Origin: a virus
DNA: 20,343 nucleotides
IMG/VR virus record: IMGVR_UViG_3300025889_001206
Coordinates: 1-20,343 of that record
Reading direction: 5' to 3' (one strand)
The translations under genes were made by a program, and so were the position numbers. Below, piece after piece: positions 8,690-16,054 of the stretch (positions are counted from its first letter, which is position 1; the number at the start of each line of letters is the position of its first letter). The notes under the pieces were generated by a model. That model ran no database searches. It was not told the origin of the DNA and was given only the letters and a program-made list of their open reading frames with translations.

Positions 8690-10765
8690 TCACGCCAGAT
8701 ATTTTTGGGGATTTATCTGTCTCCCCTGTCTGGTTGTTCCTGTACGCGCCTTGCGCACCCTGTCCATCATAGAGTACAAGTTTCTTGCACCCGCGTCTGA
8801 ATTACCATTACCTAGATGACTTACTACGTCAGCCGGTATTACAAACTCACCATCACTAAGCCGAGCCGGTTCTCTACCATCTATTGTAGCCGGTACCTTG
8901 TCAGCCATACCATCAGTAGCGCCGCCCAAGTAATAACCACGACTTAATGAAGCTATTCCACCTTTAGCATAATACTTATTATATACACGTTGTACATTTG
9001 CTAACGGCATACCTGTAACTTCAGCTAGGCGTTCGGGAGATATTCCGTAGTTCTTCATAGCTTTTACAAGGCGCTCATAACCTTCAGGAGTGTTGCCGTA
9101 TGCGCTTTGTATTTTGCTTACTGCCGAAACTATATCTGCATCCGATACACCCCCAATACCCGCTGATGGTGCAGGTGTAGTCGTAGTTGTAGTAGGCGCA
9201 GGTGGTGGTGGCGGAGTCACCGGTTTAGCCACAGGTGTAGTAGGCGCAGGTGGTGGTGGAGTTACCGGTTTAGGTGGCGGAGTTACCGGTTTAGGTGGCG
9301 GAGTTGTAGCCGCAGGTGTAGTGGTCTTGGGCGGAGTAGTAGCCGCAGGTGTAGTGGTCTTGGGTGGAGCTTCCGGTTTAGCCGCAGGTGGTGGTGGCGG
9401 TGGGTCTGAAATTACCACAGGTGCCGGTGTAGGTGGTTTAGTAGGTGTAGGAGCAAACACACCAGTTTTATTGTAGTAGTCATCTACGTACTTACTAACC
9501 GTTTCTGCTGGCACACCAATAATTCCTGCAAGCCTGTCTGGGGATATACCATAGTTTGTCATGGCCTTTATCAGGCGCTCGTATCCAGCGGGGGTTGTAC
9601 CATACTGCTCTTTTATACCCTTTACGGCTGTACGTATTTCTGTATCCGTCGGGCCTGTAGGTGTAGTGGTCTTGGGTGGAGCTTCCGGTTTAGCCGCAGG
9701 TGGTGGTGGCGGTGGGTCTGAAATTACCACAGGTGCCGGTGGCGGCGGAGTTGTAGCCGCAGGTGTAGTGGTCTTGGGCGGAGTAGTAGCCGCAGGTGTA
9801 GTGGTCTTGGGTGCAGTAATAGCCGCAGTAGCTGTAGTGGTCTTGGGCGGAGTGCCTCTGTAGTATTTATCGTCAGTGCCTCGCCAAGCCCCGTCTTCGT
9901 TAATTAAAGGTTTACCGGTAAGGGGGCTAATGTAAGGTTTTATGTCGGCTCCTGCCTCTGGGTATTTTGCATTGAACGCATCAGTTTTAGCTTTTTCCGC
10001 TCTTGCTTCATCGGCTATTCTTTTGTTCTCAATGTTTTCGCGGGCTGTAACTAAATCGCTGACGGGTATGCCCAAATACTTAGCTGCTGTTGTGTCATCA
10101 ATATTAAACCGATCAAAGATTTCTATCTGTTCAGGCAGCGTATTTACCCCTGCCAGTATTTGGTTTAGTGTGTTATACGCTGGCTCGTACATATCAGTGC
10201 CGCTTCCGGGTATTACCCCGCCACTAATCGTTTGCGGGGGTTCAAAACCTTCTTTGTACGGGGTTAATGTAAGAGCAGGCAACCCTTCATCACGGGGTAC
10301 AATTTTATTGCCAGTTGCGGGATCAAAATACGGTTCGGTCGGTGTAGTCGGTGTAGTACTCGCAGCCGTTTTTGCCGCTTCAGCGCCAAAAAAACTCTTT
10401 AACAAGGCTTCGTTAATCATTGTTTGCTGTTGTTGTGCAGCAAGTGCGTCAGCATTTAGTTTGTCTAAATACTCTTGCCCCATTACTCTTGGGGTACCTG
10501 CCGCGTTCATACCGGGGGATGTATACTGCACATTGGTAAAATAACTTCTACCCGCTTCACCGGGACGCCTGCCTGTAGAATCAAATGCGTTCGGTACAAG
10601 ACTACGTTGCGCTGTGTACTCAGGTATACCACCGGTATAACCTTGAGAGCCTTGAGATTGCCCACTACCACCAGCAACACCGAGAAGGCCGCCAATACCG
10701 CCAGCTAAAGCTGCGCCTACGCCAGTTAGTTCACCGTCTTTGTAAAAAGTATCGTACCAAGGCAT
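8690..10765 (-). CDS. Putative virion protein with HTH-like helical modules in Pro/Thr-rich linkers (691 aa)
   Basis: The ATG at 10765 has a strong GGAG 8 nt upstream and begins 1 nt after the previous stop. The N-terminus has a hydrophobic Gly/Ala segment (VGAALAGGIGGLLGVAGG, 16-33). Two helical modules of about 61 residues (373-433 and 541-601) are about half identical. Each contains YGISPxRLAxxxGxPxxxV, which looks like a helix-turn-helix; a more diverged relative lies at 191-245 (NIDDTTAAKYLGIPVSDLV). Pro/Thr-rich repeats (304-371, 438-537) separate them. The C-terminal 90 residues (601-691) carry YAKGGIASLSRGYYLGG, ARLSDGEFVIPADVVSHLGN and MMDRVRKARTGTTRQG, which I recall as a conserved tail of structural-region proteins in marine phages. 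Function is unknown; scaffold, internal or fibre-like roles are all possible. Confidence 0.82.
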   Translation of the reverse strand: MPWYDTFYKDGELTGVGAALAGGIGGLLGVAGGSGQSQGSQGYTGGIPEYTAQRSLVPNAFDSTGRRPGEAGRSYFTNVQYTSPGMNAAGTPRVMGQEYLDKLNADALAAQQQQTMINEALLKSFFGAEAAKTAASTTPTTPTEPYFDPATGNKIVPRDEGLPALTLTPYKEGFEPPQTISGGVIPGSGTDMYEPAYNTLNQILAGVNTLPEQIEIFDRFNIDDTTAAKYLGIPVSDLVTARENIENKRIADEARAEKAKTDAFNAKYPEAGADIKPYISPLTGKPLINEDGAWRGTDDKYYRGTPPKTTTATAAITAPKTTTPAATTPPKTTTPAATTPPPPAPVVISDPPPPPPAAKPEAPPKTTTPTGPTDTEIRTAVKGIKEQYGTTPAGYERLIKAMTNYGISPDRLAGIIGVPAETVSKYVDDYYNKTGVFAPTPTKPPTPAPVVISDPPPPPPAAKPEAPPKTTTPAATTPPKTTTPAATTPPPKPVTPPPKPVTPPPPAPTTPVAKPVTPPPPPAPTTTTTTPAPSAGIGGVSDADIVSAVSKIQSAYGNTPEGYERLVKAMKNYGISPERLAEVTGMPLANVQRVYNKYYAKGGIASLSRGYYLGGATDGMADKVPATIDGREPARLSDGEFVIPADVVSHLGNGNSDAGARNLYSMMDRVRKARTGTTRQGRQINPQKYLA
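9297..9813 (-). repeat. Permuted exact direct repeats (70 bp and 83 bp) in Pro/Thr-rich coding region
   Basis: An 83-base block is identical at 9347-9429 and 9659-9741. A separate 70-base block is identical at 9297-9366 and 9744-9813. In the first site the blocks overlap by 20 bases with the 70-base block to the left; in the second site the order is reversed. They encode the P-A-A-T-T-P-P-K-T-T and PVVISDPPPPPPAAKPEAPPK stretches on either side of the first HTH-like module. Confidence 0.95.
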
Positions 10766-10766
10766 C

Positions 10767-12206
10767 TTATCTTCTCCGTAACAAACGCAAAATCTCGTTT
10801 GTCAAGTCGTAATCGTAATTATTCTGTATCATACCACCGCTACGTGCGTATACATAGGGGCCGCGTTTGTTCTTCTTGGCTTCTTCTTCTTCTTCTTCTT
10901 CAGTCCTACCCATAGCCGGGTTAAATATACTGCTCCCCGCAATATCGTATAGGTAATCTATATCTACAGTCGGCCCCGGCGCACCTTGGTGTACTGCTAC
11001 GCCCTGTGTGTATCCGGCCCCACCGCCGCCACCGCCGCCAGTCGGGGTTTCGTCCGGGGTTTCGTCCGGGGTTTCGTCCGAGGTAGTTTCATCCTTGTTT
11101 AAGTCTAAATACTCGTCCTCATCAGAAGTGGTGGTTGCTGGAGTTTTATTAAGGTCGGTTCCATCATCGACTTTAGTGGTTCCATCATTGACTTTAGTGG
11201 TTCCATCATCGACTTTAGTGGTTCCATCATTGACTTTAGTGGTTCCATCATCGACTTTAGTGGTTCCATCATTGACTTTAGTGGTTCCACCATTGGTTCC
11301 CTTGTTCGGGTCATCGGAAGTATTGTCACCTATAACAACCTTGGGGTCTTCTTCCACTTCTTCCTCTCCGGTAAGGCCGGTTTTTTCGTTTAACCCTTCT
11401 TGTCTTAGTATCTCAAGTATTTCTTCCATAGTGGGGTATCTATAAGTTATACCACCCTGCCCGTCGTCGACTTGTTCGACCCCACTTAAAATTAAATCAA
11501 TAACAGGATCGCCAGTCCTAACACCGACTCGCGCGGTTCCACCAGTCCAAGTAGAGCCAGCAGTTCCCGGCACCCCTATAGCCCCTACCGGTTTACCTTC
11601 AGGAACACCCCAAGTAAGAGTAGCGCCACCGGGGCCAACCGTTGTGAGATCAGGAAGAGGTATCCCGGTATAGCTGGATGCCCTAGACAACAATGTTCCT
11701 ACAGCATCAAGAGGCCCATCACCCGGTACGTTTAAACCAGCGTCTCTAGCTGCCTGCCGCGCTTGTCGTACATTTTCTCTAGCCTGAGCAACTTCACTGA
11801 AATATGCGTCTATATCGCTTGTGGTTTCATTTACTATTTCCCCCGTATCCGGGTCTATCTTTACATCTCTTTGTCGGTACAGCCCTTCCAGAACAGCTTC
11901 GGCTGTTTCTATGTCTGCTAATAAATCCAACTCGTCTTGTTTTTTAGCTTCCTCATCCAACTTTGCTTGTTGTTCGGGGGTGTAGTACGGCTTTCCAAGT
12001 TCATCAAGTATGTCACGCTGCACATCAGTAACAGCCCCTCTAGCGGCCTCGTCTGCCCATTGTCTTTCTCTAGCTGTTTGGGGGGTATATCCAAATAGCC
12101 CCACCGAAGGGTCTATATACTCTGGGAAGTAGCCCCCAAGTTGGTTAGAGTTATAGTTCACATCCATTGTGTATGAGGGTGCGCCCCCGCGTTTAAATCT
12201 CTTCAT
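10767..12206 (-). CDS. Putative virion protein with acidic Asp/Thr repeat array (479 aa)
   Basis: The ATG at 12206 has the Shine-Dalgarno AGGTGA, which includes part of the TAG stop of the previous gene. It starts MKRFKRGG, like the MKRYQEGG of the 507-aa protein. Residues 55-160 are charged helix (DVQRDILDELGKPYYTPEQQ and following). Residues 160-250 are Gly/Pro-rich with a possible beta region. Residues 308-349 are six 7-residue units alternating TKVNDGT and TKVDDGT, followed by DETP repeats (377-389), a run of seven glycines, a run of seven glutamates (436-442), and a tail YARSGGMIQNNYDYDLTNEILRLLRRR-like end that is basic. No known enzyme motif is seen. Context and composition suggest a structural or ejected virion protein. 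Confidence 0.8.
   Translation of the reverse strand: MKRFKRGGAPSYTMDVNYNSNQLGGYFPEYIDPSVGLFGYTPQTARERQWADEAARGAVTDVQRDILDELGKPYYTPEQQAKLDEEAKKQDELDLLADIETAEAVLEGLYRQRDVKIDPDTGEIVNETTSDIDAYFSEVAQARENVRQARQAARDAGLNVPGDGPLDAVGTLLSRASSYTGIPLPDLTTVGPGGATLTWGVPEGKPVGAIGVPGTAGSTWTGGTARVGVRTGDPVIDLILSGVEQVDDGQGGITYRYPTMEEILEILRQEGLNEKTGLTGEEEVEEDPKVVIGDNTSDDPNKGTNGGTTKVNDGTTKVDDGTTKVNDGTTKVDDGTTKVNDGTTKVDDGTDLNKTPATTTSDEDEYLDLNKDETTSDETPDETPDETPTGGGGGGGAGYTQGVAVHQGAPGPTVDIDYLYDIAGSSIFNPAMGRTEEEEEEEAKKNKRGPYVYARSGGMIQNNYDYDLTNEILRLLRRR
11044..11079 (-). repeat. Three 12-bp tandem units encoding DETP repeats
   Basis: Three perfect copies of ggggtttcgtcc encode a DETP-type tetrapeptide repeat just before a seven-glycine run. 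This is simple in-frame slippage material beside the 42-bp array. Confidence 0.93.
11157..11282 (-). repeat. Six 21-bp tandem units forming a 42-bp alternating repeat
   Basis: Six exact-length units of 21 bases differ at one base in strict alternation (atcatcg / atcattg), so the real repeating unit is 42 bases, present three times. The single change switches Asp (GAT) to Asn (AAT) in the encoded TKV[D/N]DGT unit. A degenerate seventh unit starts at 11283. Confidence 0.97.
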
Positions 12207-12209
12207 CTC

Positions 12210-12217
12210 ATCACCTA
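12210..12217 (-). promoter_or_regulatory. Shine-Dalgarno overlapping upstream stop codon
   Basis: Read on the minus strand, TAGGTGATGAG precedes the ATG at 12206. The TAG is the stop of the jelly-roll gene and its AGGTGA is the ribosome binding site of the 479-aa gene. This points to translational coupling. Confidence 0.75.
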
Positions 12218-12865
12218 CGGTGGGGTCGGCAGCGTGTCAGGCAACGCTGATACTAGACTAACCGCCATAACAGCAGACGGTATACCGGGGTGGGGGCTAG
12301 ACGGCGCGGCGGCTTCAAGAATGGCTGTCGTATCGGAAGTAGCCCATATCATCTCCAAATACTGTCCTGTGGTCATATCTATATTAAAGTTCCACGTTAC
12401 CGGGACGGCATCCCCAGAGCCGGACAATACGTACTGCTTAGTGGAGTAGCCAATATCAGTACCGTTACGCCTAATCCACAAGTACACATTCTTAGGCGAC
12501 GCAGAGACACTATACACAGACCCAGTAAACTGGAAATTATATATACCTGAGTATTCTACGGTTATCTGTGAGCTAGACCCGCCGTTTATTGTAACACCAT
12601 GATTTAAATAAGTATTCTCAAATTGAACCGGGTATCCTGTGTTTGTAGTGGCGGCTGTCTGGTCTACAATAGAGTAGAAAAGCGCGTTAGCTTGGTCTAG
12701 GAACCTACCGCCCAAGTGCCCCGTCACGCTGTTTACGGCGTTAGATGCGCTATTAAAATACAAGCGTAATACGTTATTAAGGTTGTCGTGGTGTGTTTTA
12801 TCCGGCCCCATACCCGCAACAGGCAGGGCGGGGGTAGCAACACGACCAAGGAGACCTTCTGGCAT
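12215..12865 (-). CDS. Small beta-rich structural protein, jelly-roll-like (216 aa)
   Basis: The ATG at 12865 overlaps the stop of the tail-nozzle-like gene as TAATG. The N-terminal part has HDNLNNVLRLYFNSASNAVNSV (26-46), a helix I recall from small structural proteins of marine podovirus-like phages. Residues about 70-205 alternate beta strands (QITVEYSGIYNFQFTGSVYS, NVYLWIRRNGTDIGYSTKQY, YLEMIWATSD), a pattern typical of a C1q/TNF-like jelly roll as used in phage fibre tips or decoration proteins. No signal peptide or enzyme motif is present. A receptor-binding, fibre or head-decoration role is inferred from fold pattern and position next to the tail protein. Confidence 0.78.
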   Translation of the reverse strand: MPEGLLGRVATPALPVAGMGPDKTHHDNLNNVLRLYFNSASNAVNSVTGHLGGRFLDQANALFYSIVDQTAATTNTGYPVQFENTYLNHGVTINGGSSSQITVEYSGIYNFQFTGSVYSVSASPKNVYLWIRRNGTDIGYSTKQYVLSGSGDAVPVTWNFNIDMTTGQYLEMIWATSDTTAILEAAAPSSPHPGIPSAVMAVSLVSALPDTLPTPP

Positions 12866-15045
12866 TACCCTCTCCTCCCATCAGGCCGCATATCAAAACG
12901 GGGCGAACCTAATTGCCAAGCCACTCCTTCAGCGGTAGACGCTACTTTAATAGCCATCTGCCTGCCACGAACTCGTATATATACTTGCCCTGTAAACTCC
13001 TCAATCGGCACTGTAGCAGAACGCGTTACAGAAGCTGAACTGTTACCCCCTTCGGACAACGGCGATTTATACCCGGAACCAGAATTATCCATTGGAGATA
13101 ACGTCATACTGATTGAGGGGCTAGGCGTAGTCGACCCCACAAAAGTAACATCTGGGAGCATACGGGTTATGAAATTGAATTGATGCCCATCGTCTAAGTC
13201 AAACTCAGAAGATGTTACGTAAGCCTCAATCGGCAGCGTAGAATCTGTTTCGTTATCGTCGTTACCAAGCTCATGGTAGACAAGATTATTGCTATAAGTA
13301 GCCGCTATAGGATAGTCACGTAGCCCGCTGTCTAACCACGCTGTACGCGCTAAAGTACCGTAATACCAGATGTTTTCCACATAGTTATAGACTGCGTATC
13401 TATCGTTTGTAGTTGCGCTAGAAGAACAGTAGAACCACCATATTTCGTGGAATCCTTCGTTTAGGCCGGCATAAACTTGTTCATACTGTTCGTTATTAAA
13501 ATCAGTAAATATATACTTTCTTATGTTGCAAACTAGGGGTTTTACTGTACCGTCGTACATATAAAATTTATCTTTCCCCATCCAAAACAATGTGTTACCA
13601 GCAAATATAGCTGCGTTTTGCCCGGCTATGGATATGTTAGTACCTAATAGCTGCGCCCCCCATACTTCCGGCGCACCGAGATATTGCAACCCGTAGACCG
13701 CAGAATTAGTTATAACAAATAATTCTTGCCTAGCCTGTAAAGCGGTGATGATTTCACTACCTTGTGACAAACGTAAACTACCTGCTTGGTTTAATGCTGT
13801 AGGTGTCCACTCGCTCAAATCTTCCTGTGCTGACCAACGTATTAACATCGGGTCTAATGTAGTTGTGTATATTTCGTTGCATCCAAAACAAAAAGCAAAA
13901 CGATAAATATCCGAAACTAGAGTAACATTAAGGACTTGCGGTACATTTAACCCTTGGTAAGCACCTACCACAGAAGCACCACCATTACCAACATCAGATG
14001 CGTTAGCCAATACCGGAGTTCCATCAGAATCGGTAGCTTCAACCGTATAACTATTAGCATCAATAACCGTAGCTATCTCGTACTGATGGTTAAGAACGGC
14101 GGCTGTTATGTTACCGCCGAGAGACACAGCCCCAGAGAAAGTCACTAACTGCCCAACTATGGCTCCGTGTGCGGTATCTGTAACGGTAAGGGTTGCGTCT
14201 CCATTAACGGCAGCAAAAGTAACGTCTCCAGCGGCTGTAGTGCTTACCGTAATATCTTTAACATAAACACCGCGTGTGCTGGTTCCGTTAGTAGCATCCC
14301 AATAAAACAACGCCCCACCACGGGGGGCAAAAACCAAATCTTCCCCGAAATTACCTTGACTCCATAGCCTTATATAATTAGCAGTAATAGTACCAAGACC
14401 CCAAGGGCCAAGACCGTATGCGCCGCCGCCCCAACCAATAAGCGGTACGGCGTAAGATTGTCCTGTGTTTATCTGGTAAGCACCTACTACGGAAGCCCCG
14501 CCATTACCGGTATCAGATGCGTTGGCGAGCACGGTAGCGCCAGACGTATCTTTGGCCTCTATGGTGTAATTATCGTCGTCAACTATTGTAGCGATGGCGT
14601 ATTCTTGGTTAAGAACAACGGCGGTTATGTTGCCACCTAAAGATACCGCACCGGAGAAAGTAACGTAATCACCAGCTATCGCCCCATGCGCAGTATCTGT
14701 AACGGTAAGGGTTGCGTCTCCATTAACGGCAGCAAAAGTAACGTCTCCAGCGGCTGTAGTTAGCCTAATAGGGGTAATATCTTTGTATAAACCGCCCTGC
14801 TCAATATAGAATTTAAGGTTAGTGCCGACGCCTAACAAATTTTTAGCTGACAGTGTCACCCAATTCCAAAGCGAGCGGCAAACTCCGAGGTAGGTATTAG
14901 TAGAGAAACGCTCCCAACCACCTATTTTTTCTGGAGAACCCTGCCGGAACCGGACTTTATCGGTTTCATACCAGCCGCCTTCAGTGGTATACCGAGTATT
15001 TTCTCTGTTTACGCCGGGACGTATTTGTATCTTTTTAAGCGGCAT
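12865..15045 (-). CDS. Tail nozzle/tubular-like structural protein with duplicated beta domain (726 aa)
   Basis: The start MPLKKIQIRPGVNRENTRYTTEGGW is typical, from memory, of a large structural protein in marine podovirus-like phages. Repeated short beta stretches (LVFAPRGGALFYWD, ALQARQELFVITNSAVYGLQ, AIFAGNTLFWMGKDKFYMYDG, RYAVYNYVENIWYYG) look like propeller blades, as in the podovirus tail proteins T7 gp12 and P22 gp10. A 95-residue module (DVTFAAVNGDATLTVTDTAHGA start, NGGASVVGAYQ end) occurs twice, at 97-191 and 269-363, inserted between the propeller-like strands. The gene overlaps the lysozyme gene by 11 nt and the jelly-roll gene by 1 nt. A tail hub or nozzle role is likely but not proven; an adhesin-like baseplate role is an alternative. 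Confidence 0.78.
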   Translation of the reverse strand: MPLKKIQIRPGVNRENTRYTTEGGWYETDKVRFRQGSPEKIGGWERFSTNTYLGVCRSLWNWVTLSAKNLLGVGTNLKFYIEQGGLYKDITPIRLTTAAGDVTFAAVNGDATLTVTDTAHGAIAGDYVTFSGAVSLGGNITAVVLNQEYAIATIVDDDNYTIEAKDTSGATVLANASDTGNGGASVVGAYQINTGQSYAVPLIGWGGGAYGLGPWGLGTITANYIRLWSQGNFGEDLVFAPRGGALFYWDATNGTSTRGVYVKDITVSTTAAGDVTFAAVNGDATLTVTDTAHGAIVGQLVTFSGAVSLGGNITAAVLNHQYEIATVIDANSYTVEATDSDGTPVLANASDVGNGGASVVGAYQGLNVPQVLNVTLVSDIYRFAFCFGCNEIYTTTLDPMLIRWSAQEDLSEWTPTALNQAGSLRLSQGSEIITALQARQELFVITNSAVYGLQYLGAPEVWGAQLLGTNISIAGQNAAIFAGNTLFWMGKDKFYMYDGTVKPLVCNIRKYIFTDFNNEQYEQVYAGLNEGFHEIWWFYCSSSATTNDRYAVYNYVENIWYYGTLARTAWLDSGLRDYPIAATYSNNLVYHELGNDDNETDSTLPIEAYVTSSEFDLDDGHQFNFITRMLPDVTFVGSTTPSPSISMTLSPMDNSGSGYKSPLSEGGNSSASVTRSATVPIEEFTGQVYIRVRGRQMAIKVASTAEGVAWQLGSPRFDMRPDGRRG
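13957..14757 (-). repeat. Duplicated 95-codon module in the tail-nozzle-like gene
   Basis: Copies lie at 14473-14757 and 13957-14241 (residues 97-191 and 269-363). Their 5' ends share 68 identical bases (14174-14241 and 14693-14760), while the rest has diverged at many third positions and some residues. The uneven divergence suggests gene conversion between copies. Confidence 0.92.
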
Positions 15046-15457
15046 ATTCCCCAGACCTAATCATGTCAGTTAGTTCGATAGCCCTACCTTTGACTTGCGT
15101 TGCCCACCTGCTGTCTAAAAAATGTTCAGCAGCCGCCTTAAAATCTCCAGAACTCATTGATTCTAAAGCGTTTTTAAACTGGAGCAATCTTGGCAAACCA
15201 AGGTTGAATCCTAACGAAATCATGGCATCTTTACGGGCTTCATTAAGCCCAGAAAACCAAGGAAATGCACCGCTTAACTCTTTGATTACGCGGGAAATAT
15301 CGTTCTGTAACAGGTAGTTTACCTCATCATCAGATAAACCCAAACCTGTTTTTGAAACGTTTCTGCCTACGCCAATAGTCTCAAGACCCTCGGTGTCTAG
15401 GTAAACGTGTTTCTCTACGCCTTCATGTCGACGTAGTAGTTCAATCAGCTTGTCCAT
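15035..15457 (-). CDS. T4-type lysozyme endolysin (glycoside hydrolase family 24)
   Basis: This enzyme hydrolyses the glycan strands of peptidoglycan at the end of infection. The catalytic set of T4 lysozyme is intact: E12 in RRHEG, D21 in YLDTEG and T27 in LETIGVG, against E11, D20 and T26 in T4. I chose the ATG at 15457 (140 aa, MDKLIELLRRHEG) because it aligns with the T4 N-terminus. The frame is open further to a TTG at 15478, but that start lacks a Shine-Dalgarno and adds 7 residues with no counterpart. The protein is a little shorter than T4 lysozyme (164). No signal peptide or SAR segment is seen, so export must depend on the holin encoded just upstream, whose 3' end it overlaps by 17 nt. 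Its own 3' end overlaps the tail-nozzle-like gene. Confidence 0.93.
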   Translation of the reverse strand: MDKLIELLRRHEGVEKHVYLDTEGLETIGVGRNVSKTGLGLSDDEVNYLLQNDISRVIKELSGAFPWFSGLNEARKDAMISLGFNLGLPRLLQFKNALESMSSGDFKAAAEHFLDSRWATQVKGRAIELTDMIRSGEYAA

Positions 15458-15926
15458 TGCTTGAATGGGATGCTCCAAAGTAGAAGCTAATTACAGCCGA
15501 AACCAACCCGCCAAGGTAGCCAAGGACAAGGTTAATCAATTCCATCGAGTTCTGCTCTGGCGGCATTATCGTTACCATAGAAATGTAGGAGCAGAAAAAT
15601 AGCACCATAATCAGGCCGATAGACTTGGCTGTCCAGTCACGGGCAAAGTGCTTACGGGCGTCCTGCTTGTCTTTTGTCTCCAAGGCGAACAAATCTACGT
15701 CGAGTTCCTTCATTTTGGCCTCGAACTTGAGTTCAGCCTTCTTGATCTCTGCAAGCTGTTCCGGGGTGACCGTCTCAAACGCCGTCTCGATGGCCTGTGG
15801 GGTCGGTTCACAACCCAGTACCCCTGCCAAGACTTGACCCGCCATGCCGCCCAGAGGGCCTCCCATAGCCGTACCGATGGTGGGCGCAATACCCCCTATC
15901 AGTCCTTTTAACTTGTCGAATTTCAT
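15441..15926 (-). CDS. Holin of the three-TM gene-transfer-agent type (161 aa)
   Basis: It probably forms the inner-membrane lesion that releases the lysozyme. The pattern matches the family of three-TM holins described for gene transfer agents (Pfam GTA_holin_3TM): an N-terminal Gly/Ala-rich hydrophobic segment with GTAMGGPLGGMAGQVLAGVLG (about 10-38), a charged helical middle (PEQLAEIKKAELKFEAKMKE, then TKDKQDARKHFARDW), two strong membrane helices (102-121 and 128-151) and a polar end after YFGASHSS. Its ATG overlaps the stop of the 40-aa peptide gene as ATGA. No clear Shine-Dalgarno precedes it, which fits translational coupling. Confidence 0.85.
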   Translation of the reverse strand: MKFDKLKGLIGGIAPTIGTAMGGPLGGMAGQVLAGVLGCEPTPQAIETAFETVTPEQLAEIKKAELKFEAKMKELDVDLFALETKDKQDARKHFARDWTAKSIGLIMVLFFCSYISMVTIMPPEQNSMELINLVLGYLGGLVSAVISFYFGASHSSNGQAD

Positions 15927-16045
15927 AGGACAGCCAGTACAAGCATAGCCAGTGCGATGCCGCTAACAGCCATACCTATTTGTTCAACGGTGGCGGTCTG
16001 CATATAACTCCAGCAATACTCACCTATCTTCTTGAATATAATCAT
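15923..16045 (-). CDS. 40-residue single-TM peptide upstream of the holin
   Basis: This small gene has an ATG at 16045 with AGGG 7 nt before it, begins 9 nt after the stop of the XhlA-like gene, and ends in TGA that overlaps the holin ATG (ATGA). The product starts MIIFKKIGEYCWSYMQ and has one hydrophobic helix (about 23-40: IGMAVSGIALAMLVLAVL). Exact packing between two genes plus ribosome site and overlap argue that it is real. It may be an accessory or antiholin-like peptide; that is inference from position. An alternative start is M15 (16003). Confidence 0.68.
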   Translation of the reverse strand: MIIFKKIGEYCWSYMQTATVEQIGMAVSGIALAMLVLAVL

Positions 16046-16054
16046 ATTTTTACC

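Noticed and set aside
8960-9140. HTH-like modules as evidence for a transcription regulator
   Set aside because: They are embedded in a long low-complexity protein among virion genes, so a regulator is unlikely; recorded as a structural oddity instead.
9090-9863. Gly/Val-rich plus-strand frames resembling a repeat protein
   Set aside because: They are the complement of the Pro/Thr-rich repeats of the 691-aa gene; the repeats explain the pattern.
11157-11282. CRISPR-like array
   Set aside because: Units are contiguous 21-mers with no spacers and keep the reading frame, so this is a coding tandem repeat.
11008-11445. Plus-strand frame with SSTLVVPSLTLVVP repeats, and a minus-strand frame with MMEPLKS repeats
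   Set aside because: Both are other-frame readings of the 21-base tandem units in the 479-aa gene, which has the ribosome site, start and continuity.
15458-15478. TTG start extending the lysozyme by 7 residues
   Set aside because: There is no Shine-Dalgarno before it, and the ATG at 15457 aligns with the T4 lysozyme N-terminus.
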